A stretch of 9,313 bases of DNA from Accumulibacter sp964428215 (GCA_964428215.1 CAYRXO010000146.1:1-9313); one strand, 5' to 3'. Shown: positions 1-6,304, counted from the stretch's first letter. Notes: generated by a model from the sequence alone, not told the origin. Translations and numbers: made by a program.

Positions 1-55
1 GTGCCGTGCCGTGCCGTGCCGTGCCGTGCCGTGCCGTGCCGTGCCGTGCCGTGCC
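1..55. repeat. GTGCC pentanucleotide tandem repeat (11 perfect copies, cut by the window edge)
   Basis: Eleven uninterrupted copies of the 5-bp unit GTGCC fill bases 1-55, and the array ends abruptly at TGCAG. The left end lies outside the window, so the true copy number is unknown. It sits about 20 bp past the stop codon of the minus-strand methyltransferase, so it is not within that gene. A 5-bp unit shifts reading frame with each copy gained or lost, so it would be a phase-variable element if a gene lies across it to the left; nothing in the window shows that. Perfect short-unit arrays arise by slipped-strand mispairing and are also prone to assembly error. Confidence 0.95.
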
Positions 56-75
56 TGCAGTCATTGGACAGCTTT

Positions 76-714
76 TTACTCGCTTGCGGAACTCGAATGC
101 CGATAAGTCTGTACGGCGAATTCTTTGCCTGACGCGAGGGTCAATCTATTCTCCGTTTCCAGCGCGAAGCCGACAGTCGCGGCATTGCGGCACATCTCAG
201 CCGGAGAAACGAGGTTCATCACGGGGACCAGCTTTTGAATGCTGGCGTATGGGGACGGCGTCACAGCGTGCACATGCACGGACGGTTGCTGCAGTACAAC
301 GATCAGGCGACCGCCGGGAGCGCAGACACGCGCCAGATTGTCCAGCGTGGCAGGCAGCGAGACGTACTCGAAGACCAGTGCGGCGTAGATCAGATCGACG
401 GGAGCAAATGGCAATGGACCGAGCTGAATATCGGCGACGTGCAATTCGAGTCCGGGCCGCTGTCCGCGATAGCGTGACGAAGTGGCGGCGATATAGTCGG
501 GGTTGATGTCGACGCCGACCACACGCCTAACCGTCACCGGGAGTCTGTCCAGACCGTTGCCGCCGGCACAGCCGATGATGGCGACAGATTCCGGTGAGAA
601 CTGCTGCACGGTCGCCGCCAACTGGGAGGCAAACATTTCACCCTGCGCGACTGCCGGCAGCGAAATGTGCGATTCGTAATCGGAGAGCGGGATTTCCAGC
701 CAGGGGTTGCGCAT
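76..714 (-). CDS. Class I SAM-dependent methyltransferase, substrate unknown
   Basis: A 212-residue soluble protein with a class I (Rossmann-like) S-adenosylmethionine methyltransferase core. Motif I is the SAM-binding loop VAIIGCAGGNG (about residues 44-54). An acidic residue ends the second strand (VVGVDINP, Asp69). Post-I/motif II regions are ADIQLG (about 94-99) and PVDLIYAALVFEYV (about 105-118), and APGGRLIVV (132-140) is the usual strand before the last helices. This matches the Methyltransf_11/25 type that acts on small molecules or lipids, but nothing identifies the substrate. I chose the ATG at 712-714, where the conserved fold begins soon after; a GTG 15 codons upstream (757-759) would add a tail with no methyltransferase features. 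A weak GGA precedes the ATG. The gene follows the TauE-like transporter on the same strand with a 93-bp gap, so cotranscription is possible. Confidence 0.8.
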   Translation of the reverse strand: MRNPWLEIPLSDYESHISLPAVAQGEMFASQLAATVQQFSPESVAIIGCAGGNGLDRLPVTVRRVVGVDINPDYIAATSSRYRGQRPGLELHVADIQLGPLPFAPVDLIYAALVFEYVSLPATLDNLARVCAPGGRLIVVLQQPSVHVHAVTPSPYASIQKLVPVMNLVSPAEMCRNAATVGFALETENRLTLASGKEFAVQTYRHSSSASE

Positions 715-751
715 CGTTGTTCCAGGAAATGAGAAAAAAACAGAGTCATGG

Positions 752-798
752 CAGCGCACACGGCGCTGGAAAAGGGTTTTCGTGCTGGACGGCCAGCG
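752..798 (-). other. Overlapping dyads between the transporter and methyltransferase genes
   Basis: This intergenic stretch holds two competing inverted repeats. CAGCGC (752-757) pairs with GCGCTG (763-768) across a 5-nt loop, and CGCTGG (764-769) pairs with CCAGCG (793-798). Read on the minus strand, the first hairpin is followed 11 nt later by seven T residues (bases 740-734). That distance is too long for a canonical intrinsic terminator, so it may be a weak terminator or an mRNA-processing structure between the two minus-strand genes. No function is shown. Confidence 0.25.
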
Positions 799-807
799 AC
801 CGGTTTT

Positions 808-1590
808 TCATTGAAAAGTGTCATAAGCGAACTTGACGATGAACGCGCTGACGACGAGAAGGAACGCTACCCGCACGAAACCACTGCCATGGCGCAACGC
901 CAGATGGGTGCCGAGCAGCGAGCCGAGGACGTTGCAGCTGGCCATCGCGATCGCTAGTCCGGGCAGGAAGTGGCCGTGCGGAATGAAAAAGGCCAGCGCG
1001 GCGAAATTGGTCGCGGCGTTGACCACTTTTGCCGCTGCCGAGGCGTGCAGAAAGTCGAAGCCGAAAAAACGGATGAAGAGAAAAATCAGGAAGCTGCCGG
1101 TCGCCGGACCGAAAAAGCCGTCGTAGAAGCCGATCACGCCGCCGAGCAGCACGGCGTAGATCAGCTCGCGGCGTCCGCTGTGCTGCGGCGCATGTTCGGC
1201 CCCGAAATCCCGCCGCAGGAAGGTATAGACGGCCGCGGCGATCAACAGCAGCAGAATCAGCAGTCGCAACATGGCCGATGGCAGCCAGGCGACGACCATC
1301 GCGCCGAGATAGGCGCAGACGAGCGCGGCACAGGCTGCCGGCAAGGTCGTCCGCCACGGCATGCGCACGCGGCGCGTGTAGCGCCAGGCGGCATTGAGCG
1401 TACCGAAAATGCTGGAAAACTTGTTGGTCCCGAACAGCGTTGCGATGCTGTAGTGCGGCAAAGCGCTGAACAAGGCCGGAATCTGGATCAGCCCCCCCCC
1501 GCCGACCACCGAATCGATGAAACCGGAAAAGAACGCCACCAGCGCCAGTCCGGCAAGCAAAAAGACGTCGAGTCCGTCGACGCCGATCAA
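808..1590 (-). CDS. TauE/SafE (TSUP) family membrane transporter, YfcA-like
   Basis: A 260-residue inner-membrane protein of the sulfite exporter TauE/SafE (TSUP) family. Hydrophobic segments fill nearly the whole chain, with a short polar loop near residues 127-141 (FLRRDFGAEHAPQHSGRR) dividing two halves, as expected for this internally duplicated fold. The first half carries SGFIDSVVGGGGLIQIPAL (about 22-40) followed by GTNKFSS (54-60). The second half repeats the pattern with GFYDGFFGPATGSFL (154-168) and AAKVVNAATNFAAL (186-199). These motifs resemble E. coli YfcA. Family members export or import sulfite, sulfoacetate or other organosulfur and small organic anions; the substrate here cannot be assigned. 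The start is a TTG (1588-1590) supported by GGGAG seven to eight bases upstream; I see no ATG or GTG start nearby in that frame. The GGGG motif is encoded through a run of nine G residues (1492-1500), noted separately. Confidence 0.9.
   Translation of the reverse strand: MIGVDGLDVFLLAGLALVAFFSGFIDSVVGGGGLIQIPALFSALPHYSIATLFGTNKFSSIFGTLNAAWRYTRRVRMPWRTTLPAACAALVCAYLGAMVVAWLPSAMLRLLILLLLIAAAVYTFLRRDFGAEHAPQHSGRRELIYAVLLGGVIGFYDGFFGPATGSFLIFLFIRFFGFDFLHASAAAKVVNAATNFAALAFFIPHGHFLPGLAIAMASCNVLGSLLGTHLALRHGSGFVRVAFLLVVSAFIVKFAYDTFQ
1492..1500 (-). repeat. G9 homopolymer inside the TauE-like gene
   Basis: On the coding strand, codons GGC GGG GGG GGG CTG encode the family's conserved Gly-rich motif (residues 30-33). 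Nine consecutive G residues make a site prone to slippage; a one-base change would frameshift the protein at about residue 32 of 260. The copy in this window is in frame. Confidence 0.9.
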
Positions 1591-1712
1591 CCCGGATCTC
1601 CCGGCGTCGCGCGGCGATGGTTTCCAATGAAAGAGGCAGGGTTTTCCTGTGGCAAGCGGGCGGGCATAAGGTCTGACATGGCTTCCTCAATGTAACCGGT
1701 CACGATTGAGTC

Positions 1713-1743
1713 CTTACAATTGTCGGCTTTTGCAATTGGTAAG
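1713..1743. promoter_or_regulatory. Inverted repeat overlapping the acpP -35, candidate operator
   Basis: CTTACAATTG (1713-1722) and CAATTGGTAAG (1733-1743) are inverted copies of the same sequence, differing by one inserted base, with a 10-bp centre. The right arm covers the proposed -35 hexamer of acpP (1736-1741). This position suits a repressor operator, and it also lies between the divergent transporter and acpP. I do not recognise the binding protein, and the repeat does not match the FadR or FabR consensus as I know them. Chance symmetry around the self-complementary CAATTG cores cannot be excluded. Confidence 0.35.
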
Positions 1744-1764
1744 TTGCGGACGATTTGCTAGAAT
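1736..1764 (+). promoter_or_regulatory. Sigma-70-type promoter for acpP, extended -10
   Basis: TTGGTA (1736-1741) and TAGAAT (1759-1764) are separated by exactly 17 bp, and the -10 is preceded by TGC (1756-1758), giving an extended -10. Transcription would start near 1771, leaving a leader of about 40 nt before the acpP ATG. A strong promoter fits the high expression of acyl carrier protein. The intergenic space between the transporter start (1590) and acpP is 222 bp and shows no gene. Confidence 0.6.
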
Positions 1765-1812
1765 GACGCACTTTTTTTGATTTACAGATGAACTTTGTCA
1801 AGGAGTCTTGTG

Positions 1813-2049
1813 ATGGAAAATATTGAGCAGCGTGTCAAAAAGATCGTCGCTGAACAGTTGGGCGTCAACGAAGCCGACATCAAGAATGAGTCTTCGTTTG
1901 TCGACGACCTGGGCGCCGATTCGCTCGACACGGTGGAACTGGTGATGGCTCTCGAAGAGGAATTCGAATGCGAAATCCCCGATGACGAAGCCGAAAAAAT
2001 CACTACTGTTCAGCAAGCCATCGACTACGTGCTGGCACACAAAAAATAA
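1813..2049 (+). CDS. acpP: Acyl carrier protein
   Basis: A 78-residue acidic protein that carries growing acyl chains as thioesters on a 4'-phosphopantetheine arm during type II fatty-acid synthesis, in the cytoplasm. The attachment serine is Ser37 in the invariant motif GADSLDTVEL (residues 34-43). The four-helix pattern and acidic recognition helix (LVMALEEEFECEIPDDEAEKI) are typical, and length matches E. coli AcpP (78 residues). I chose the ATG at 1813 because it follows AAGGAG (1800-1805) at a 7-nt spacing and gives the family's usual N-terminus (MENIEQRVKKIVAEQL); the in-frame extension back to 1795 would run through that ribosome-binding site. fabF follows 84 bp downstream on the same strand, as in most proteobacteria. 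The upstream fabG, fabD, fabH and plsX genes are not present: the next gene upstream is a divergent transporter. Confidence 0.97.
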   Translation: MENIEQRVKKIVAEQLGVNEADIKNESSFVDDLGADSLDTVELVMALEEEFECEIPDDEAEKITTVQQAIDYVLAHKK

Positions 2050-2060
2050 TCGGCTTCCCG

Positions 2061-2098
2061 CCCTGCGCGGCAGTCGACAGGGGGAGTGATACATCCCC
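2061..2098 (+). other. Possible mutually exclusive hairpins in the acpP-fabF spacer
   Basis: In the 84-bp spacer CCCTG (2061-2065) can pair with CAGGG (2078-2082), and GGGG (2081-2084) can pair with CCCC (2095-2098), the two stems sharing bases. No U-tract follows, so this is not an intrinsic terminator. It could act in mRNA processing or 3'-end protection of the abundant acpP message, but the stems are short and this is weak evidence. Confidence 0.25.
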
Positions 2099-2133
2099 GG
2101 ATCACACGTCGCATTCATTTCCTGGAGCAAATC

Positions 2134-3378
2134 TTGGTACGTCGCAGAGTGGTCATCACTGGTCTTGGAATCGTTTCGCCGGTCGGCAATACGGTAGACG
2201 AAGCGTGGCGGAACATCGTTGACGGACGTTCGGGGATCGATCGCATCACGCGTTTCGACGCCTCCGCTTTTCCGGTGCGCATTGCCGGAGAAGTGAAAGG
2301 TTTCAATATCGGGCAATACCTGCCGATCAAGGATGCACGGCGGATGGATGTATTCATTCATTACGGCATGGCTGCCGGCTTGCAAGCCATCGCCGACGCC
2401 GGTTTGAATGACGACAGCCGTCTGAATCCAGAACGCATTGGCATATCGATCGGTTCAGGAATCGGTGGTTTGCCGATGATCGAATCGACCTGCGACGATT
2501 TTGCCGCGGGCGGCGTGCGCAAAGTGTCACCCTTCTTCGTTCCCGGTTCGATCATCAACATGATTTCCGGCAACCTGTCGATTCTGAAAGGCTACAAGGG
2601 GCCGAATCTCTCGCTGGTCAGCGCCTGCGCGACGGGAACGCACAGCATCGGCGATGCCGGCCGGCTGATCGAATACGGCGACGCCGAGGTGATGATCGCC
2701 GGCGGTGCCGAAGGCTGTGTTTCCAAGCTCGGGCTCGGTGGTTTTTGTGCACCCCGCGCGTTGTCAACGCGCAATGACGACCCACAGACGGCCAGCCGGC
2801 CCTGGGATATCGATCGCGACGGTTTCGTTCTCGGGGAAGGTGCCGGTGTCGTCGTGCTCGAAGAATATGAGCACGCGAAAGCCCGCGGCGCACGTATCTA
2901 CTGCGAGCTGGCCGGATTCGGCATGAGTTCTGACGCGCATCACATGACCGCTCCTTGCGAAGATGGCGAGGGCGCGGCGCGTTGCATGCGCAACGCCTTG
3001 CAAAATGCCGGTTTGAACAGCAATGAAGTGCACTACATCAACGCGCATGGCACCTCGACCCCGCTGGGCGACAAAGCCGAGACGGTGGCCGTCAAACGCG
3101 CTTTTGGCGAACAGGCGTATAAACTGGTCGTCAGCTCGACCAAGTCGATGACCGGCCACCTGCTGGGGGCGGCCGGCGGTATCGAAGCGGTGTTTTCCAT
3201 TCTGGCGGTGCACCATCAGATCGCACCGCCGACGATCAACATTTTCAACCAGGATCCAGCCTGCGATCTCGACTACTGCGCCAACGAAGCGCGGTCGACG
3301 CCGATTGGCGTGGCGATCTCGAATTCCTTCGGTTTTGGCGGCACCAACGCTTCGGTTGCCTTCAAGCGCCTGTTGTAG
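2134..3378 (+). CDS. fabF: 3-oxoacyl-[acyl-carrier-protein] synthase II
   Basis: A 414-residue cytoplasmic condensing enzyme that elongates acyl-ACP by decarboxylative condensation with malonyl-ACP, including the palmitoleoyl to cis-vaccenoyl step. The thiolase-fold active site is intact: nucleophile Cys165 in SACATGTHS, His305 in NAHGTSTP, Lys337 in STKSMTGH and His342 in the same motif, each two residues beyond the E. coli FabF positions. GFGGTNAS near the C-terminus is the usual Gly-rich loop. I chose the TTG at 2134 because GGAG (2123-2126) lies 7 nt upstream and the protein then starts MVRRRVVITGLG, like other FabF proteins, with length close to the 413 residues of E. coli FabF. A GTG at 2086 would add 16 residues with no family support. 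It is paired with acpP upstream, and the ygfX-like gene starts 27 bp after its stop, so the three are probably one transcript. Confidence 0.96.
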   Translation: MVRRRVVITGLGIVSPVGNTVDEAWRNIVDGRSGIDRITRFDASAFPVRIAGEVKGFNIGQYLPIKDARRMDVFIHYGMAAGLQAIADAGLNDDSRLNPERIGISIGSGIGGLPMIESTCDDFAAGGVRKVSPFFVPGSIINMISGNLSILKGYKGPNLSLVSACATGTHSIGDAGRLIEYGDAEVMIAGGAEGCVSKLGLGGFCAPRALSTRNDDPQTASRPWDIDRDGFVLGEGAGVVVLEEYEHAKARGARIYCELAGFGMSSDAHHMTAPCEDGEGAARCMRNALQNAGLNSNEVHYINAHGTSTPLGDKAETVAVKRAFGEQAYKLVVSSTKSMTGHLLGAAGGIEAVFSILAVHHQIAPPTINIFNQDPACDLDYCANEARSTPIGVAISNSFGFGGTNASVAFKRLL

Positions 3379-3405
3379 GGTTTCTTGTAAGCTTGACTGG
3401 TCGCT

Positions 3406-3840
3406 GTGCGTCTGCCGATACGAATCGCACTGCGTTCCTCCCGACTGCTGATCGGCCTGCTTGCCGGGCTGCACGTCCTGGCAGCTGTGAGTGTTATCAT
3501 CCTTCCCTGGGCGATGTGGTTGCGCGCGGCTTTGCTTGCCGGCGTCGTCATTTCACTCTGGCGCTCGCTGCCGCCAGCCCCGGTGAATGGACTGCGGCTC
3601 GGCGAACGCGGTCAATTGACCTTGCTTTATCCGCAGGCTGAACTGCTACCGGTCCGCGTCTGCCCGGATACGACCGTTTTCAGCCAGTTGATCGTCTTGC
3701 GCGTGCGCGAAGACGAAAGCAACCGCGTGCTCAGTTATCCACTGTTGCCTGACAGCATGTCCAGCGAAGAATTCCGCCGCCTGCGTCTCTGGCTGCGCTG
3801 GCAGATCAGCGACGAAGTGCCGACGGACGGCGGCGCTTGA
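3406..3840 (+). CDS. ygfX: YgfX (CptA)-like small membrane protein
   Basis: A 144-residue protein with two closely spaced N-terminal transmembrane helices (about residues 13-33 and 36-54) and a soluble C-terminal domain. The C-terminal signature YPLLPDSMSSEEFRRLRLWL (111-130) resembles the WLAADSMDEAEWRDLRRILL segment of E. coli YgfX, which with the hydrophobic hairpin supports membership of the YgfX family. In E. coli YgfX (CptA) is encoded next to the succinate dehydrogenase flavinylation factor SdhE and has been described as a toxin affecting MreB/FtsZ, a role that is debated. No sdhE partner lies in this window. The start is a GTG at 3406 with only a weak ribosome-binding site, perhaps translationally coupled to fabF 27 bp upstream. 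The last 35 bp overlap the 3' end of convergent nadB. Confidence 0.7.
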   Translation: MRLPIRIALRSSRLLIGLLAGLHVLAAVSVIILPWAMWLRAALLAGVVISLWRSLPPAPVNGLRLGERGQLTLLYPQAELLPVRVCPDTTVFSQLIVLRVREDESNRVLSYPLLPDSMSSEEFRRLRLWLRWQISDEVPTDGGA

Positions 3841-5395
3841 GCGTCGTGTTTTTCGCTTTCGGCAAGGTTTCCGGGTAATTGCGGCTGAAATGCAGGCCGC
3901 GGCTTTCGTGCCGCTGCAGAGCGCAACGGACGATCAGGTCGGCGGTGACCACCAGATTGCGCAATTCGATCAGGTCGTGACTGACCCGGAAGTGCGAGTA
4001 AAAATCGTCGATTTCCCTGAACAGCAGCCGGATGCGGTTTTGTGCGCGCTGCAGACGTTTGGTGGTACGGACGATGCCGACGTAGTCCCACATGAACCGG
4101 CGCAACTCGTCCCAGTTGTGCGCGATGACAATTTCTTCGTCCGGATCGCTGACCCGGCTGGCATCCCAAGGCGGCAGGGTCAGGGCCGGGCGGGACGGCT
4201 GTTGCAGAATGTCGTTGGCCGCAGCTTCGGCAAAGACCAAGCATTCGAGCAGCGAATTGCTGGCCAGGCGATTGGCACCGTGCAAGCCGGTACAGGAGGC
4301 TTCGCCGGCGACATACAGACCGGGCAGGTCGGTGCGCGCGCGCAAATCGGTGAGCACGCCACCGCAGGTGTAGTGGGCGGCCGGAACGACTGGGATCGGC
4401 TGACGGGTGATGTCGATTCCCAAGTCGAGGCAGCGCGAGAGAATGTTGGGAAAGTGTTCGTTGAGGAATTCGGCTGATTTGTGCGAAATGTCGAGATAAA
4501 CGCAATCCAGGCCGCGCTTCTTCATTTCAAAATCGATCGCCCGGGCGACGACGTCACGCGGCGCCAATTCGCCGCGCGGGTCGTGGCGCGGCATGAAGCG
4601 GCTGCCGTCGGGCAGCAGCAGCAAGCCGCCTTCACCACGCACGGCTTCGGATATCAGGAATGACTTGGCCTGCGGGTGATAGAGGCATGTCGGATGAAAC
4701 TGGATGAATTCCATGTTCGCCACCCGGCAGCCGGCGCGCCAGGCCATGGCGATACCATCGCCGGTCGAGGTGTCGGGATTGGTGGTGTATAGATAAACCT
4801 TGCCCGCGCCGCCGGTGGCGATGATCGTATGGCCGGCAGCGATGGTCAGCACTTCGCCGGTCTCGTTGTCGAGGACGTAAGCGCCGTGACAATGCGGCTC
4901 GGGCAGTCCCAGCTTCTCGCTGCTGATCAGGTCGATGGCGATATGGTGTTCAAGCAGCGTGATATTCGGCTGCTGGCGGATTTTGTCGGTCAGCGTCGTC
5001 TGCACGGCCAAACCAGTGGCGTCGGCAACGTGAATCACCCGGCGTGCGCTATGACCCCCTTCGCGGGTCAGGTGATAACCGCCTTCGTCGCGGGTGAAAG
5101 GAACGCCTTGCGCGATCAGCCAGTCGACCGCATGTCGGCCGTTCTCTATGACGAAACGCGTTGCGCGGGGATCGTTCAGAAAAGCGCCGGCGGTGAGCGT
5201 GTCGCGGATATGCGCCTCGATCGAATCACGATTGTCGAGAACCGCGGCGATGCCACCCTGCGCCCAGCTCGAGGCGCTGTCTTCGACGGTGCGCTTGCTG
5301 ATCAGCGCCACGCTGTGGGTTTTTGCCAGCCGCAGAGCGGCGGCTTGTCCGGCGAGACCCGTGCCGATGATGAGGACATCGAAGCGTAGCGTCAC
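3806..5395 (-). CDS. nadB: L-aspartate oxidase
   Basis: A 529-residue FAD enzyme that oxidises L-aspartate to iminoaspartate, the first step of de novo NAD synthesis, passing it to quinolinate synthase NadA. The chain aligns with E. coli NadB almost end to end: FAD-binding GTGLAG (11-16), SSWAQGGIAAV (42-52), LTREGGHSARRVIHVADATG (109-128), the second dinucleotide motif IIATGGAGKVY, NMEFIQFHPT (227-236), SEAVRGEGG (249-257), ELAPRDVVARAID (276-288, with the conserved Arg280), VPAAHYTCGGV (337-347) and GLHGANRLASNSLLECLVF (370-388). The helical C-terminal domain (HNWDELRRFMWDYVGIVRTTKRL) is complete. NadB can also use fumarate as electron acceptor. The start is a GTG (5393-5395) with GGAG 7 nt upstream; an ATG four bases further up is in another frame. 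nadA and nadC are not in the window. It is divergent from rpoE, an arrangement also found in E. coli, and its 3' end overlaps the ygfX-like gene. Confidence 0.97.
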   Translation of the reverse strand: MTLRFDVLIIGTGLAGQAAALRLAKTHSVALISKRTVEDSASSWAQGGIAAVLDNRDSIEAHIRDTLTAGAFLNDPRATRFVIENGRHAVDWLIAQGVPFTRDEGGYHLTREGGHSARRVIHVADATGLAVQTTLTDKIRQQPNITLLEHHIAIDLISSEKLGLPEPHCHGAYVLDNETGEVLTIAAGHTIIATGGAGKVYLYTTNPDTSTGDGIAMAWRAGCRVANMEFIQFHPTCLYHPQAKSFLISEAVRGEGGLLLLPDGSRFMPRHDPRGELAPRDVVARAIDFEMKKRGLDCVYLDISHKSAEFLNEHFPNILSRCLDLGIDITRQPIPVVPAAHYTCGGVLTDLRARTDLPGLYVAGEASCTGLHGANRLASNSLLECLVFAEAAANDILQQPSRPALTLPPWDASRVSDPDEEIVIAHNWDELRRFMWDYVGIVRTTKRLQRAQNRIRLLFREIDDFYSHFRVSHDLIELRNLVVTADLIVRCALQRHESRGLHFSRNYPETLPKAKNTTLKRRRPSALRR

Positions 5396-5424
5396 GCATG
5401 CTCTCCGAGCAATGGGAGGTGGCC

Positions 5425-5453
5425 ACTATAGCACGCGGCTCGTCGGCCGATAA
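5425..5453 (-). promoter_or_regulatory. Possible nadB promoter
   Basis: On the minus strand TATAGT (5430-5425) resembles a -10 hexamer about 30 bp before the nadB GTG. At 17 bp spacing the candidate -35 is TTATCG (5453-5448), a poor match to TTGACA. The position between the divergent nadB and rpoE genes is right, but the -35 is weak. Confidence 0.3.
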
Positions 5454-5546
5454 GCCCTGCGCGGGACGTCGAAGATTGTCGATCAAGGCACGATGAGCGT
5501 CATTTCACACTCACGTACTGTTACGATGGCGACAAAATCCGTACGC

Positions 5547-5552
5547 TATACT
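5547..5552 (+). promoter_or_regulatory. Possible -10 element of an rpoE promoter
   Basis: TATACT is a good sigma-70-type -10 hexamer 42 bp before the rpoE ATG. No convincing TTGACA-like -35 lies 16-18 bp upstream. I looked for a sigma-E-type autoregulatory promoter (GAACTT ... TCTGA) in the 199-bp nadB-rpoE gap and did not find one, which is unusual for a gene often controlled by its own product. The rest of the gap shows no other feature. Confidence 0.35.
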
Positions 5553-5594
5553 CGTTTATCCTACTGATCGTCTTCAACAACCATGTCGGAATGC

Positions 5595-6194
5595 ATGAGC
5601 GAACGCGAAATTGACCAAGTGCTGGTCGAACGCGCCCAGGCCGGCGACAAACTTGCTTTCGATGCACTGGTGAGCAAATACCAGCGCAAAGTGTCACGTT
5701 TGTTGTCGCGCTTCATGCGCAATCCGGCCGAGGTGGAAGATGTTTCACAGGAGGCGTTCATCAAGGCCTATCGCGCGTTGCCGGCCTTCCGCGGTGACAG
5801 CGCTTTTTACACCTGGTTGTACCGGATCGGCGTCAATACGGCGAAGAACTATCTCGTCGCGCAGGGACGTCGGGCGCCGACGGCGACCGATTTCGACGCG
5901 GAAGATGCGGAAAGTTTTGCCGATGCCAGCCAGCTGCGCGACATCAATACGCCAGAAAGTCTGTTGCAATCGAAGCAGATCGGCGAAACGATCGACGCGG
6001 CGTTGGCTGCTTTGCCCGACGATCTGCGCAACGCAATCGTCCTGCGCGAGATCGAAGGACTGAGTTACGAAGAAATCGCCGAAGCGATGAATTGTCCGAT
6101 CGGCACCGTCCGTTCGCGCATTTTCCGTGCCCGCGAGGCGGTGGCGGAGAAATTGAAACCGTTGATCGATGTTTCGCCCGATCGTCGATGGTAA
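5595..6194 (+). CDS. rpoE: Extracytoplasmic-function RNA polymerase sigma factor RpoE (AlgU-type)
   Basis: A 199-residue group IV (ECF) sigma factor that directs RNA polymerase to envelope-stress promoters. Region 2 spans roughly residues 20-90, including FIKAYRALPAFRGDSAFYTWLYRI, nearly identical to E. coli RpoE; NTAKNYLVAQGRR follows. Region 4 (about 135-185) has LPDDLRNAIVLREIEGLSYEEIAEAMNCPIGTVRSRIFRAREAV, the helix-turn-helix that reads the -35. Length and motifs place it in the RpoE/AlgU branch rather than FecI-type sigmas. I chose the second ATG (5595), which gives the typical MSEREIDQVLVERAQ start; an in-frame ATG at 5583 would add four residues and neither has a strong ribosome-binding site. 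In relatives this sigma factor is held at the membrane by anti-sigma factor RseA (MucA), encoded directly downstream. No rseA or rseB is found here, and rseC follows almost at once. Confidence 0.95.
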   Translation: MSEREIDQVLVERAQAGDKLAFDALVSKYQRKVSRLLSRFMRNPAEVEDVSQEAFIKAYRALPAFRGDSAFYTWLYRIGVNTAKNYLVAQGRRAPTATDFDAEDAESFADASQLRDINTPESLLQSKQIGETIDAALAALPDDLRNAIVLREIEGLSYEEIAEAMNCPIGTVRSRIFRAREAVAEKLKPLIDVSPDRRW

Positions 6195-6304
6195 ACGCAC
6201 TTTATCCATCACGGGGTGCCGTGCACAAGTTTGCCGGTCGTCGCTGTACGGCCAGACCTGCGCCCATTCCGGATCAGCCGAAGACGAGTGGCCGATATGC
6301 ATGA
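6188..6304 (+). other. 38-codon ORF bridging rpoE and rseC where rseA-rseB would be expected
   Basis: An ATG (6188-6190) overlaps the rpoE stop, and the frame runs 38 codons to a TGA (6302-6304) that overlaps the rseC start. This tight overlap at both ends is what a coupled operon gene would show, but there is no ribosome-binding site and the peptide has no transmembrane helix or recognisable RseA domain. The segment PSRGAVHKFAGRR loosely recalls a motif near the C-terminus of RseB/MucB proteins (RGAVxVYxRR), so it may be a scar of a deletion that removed rseA and most of rseB. That resemblance is short and may be chance. Whether it is translated is unknown. Confidence 0.25.

Noticed and set aside
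1..55. CRISPR array
   Set aside because: The units are 5 bp with no spacers, so it is a simple tandem repeat.
6..506. Plus-strand open frame starting in the pentamer repeat
   Set aside because: Its start is repeat-derived (VPCRA units) and the rest is antisense to the methyltransferase, with no domain.
821..1690. Second minus-strand open frame (289 codons) overlapping the TauE-like gene
   Set aside because: It is the same strand in a different frame, Arg-rich with no domain; the 808-1590 frame has the family motifs.
970..1695. Plus-strand open frame (241 codons) opposite the TauE-like gene
   Set aside because: The translation is a charged, low-complexity shadow, whereas the minus-strand frame gives a clear multi-pass TSUP protein.
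3406..3840. Toxin-antitoxin pair based on the YgfX/CptA annotation
   Set aside because: No SdhE/CptB partner is adjacent and the toxin role of YgfX is itself debated, so no TA system can be claimed.
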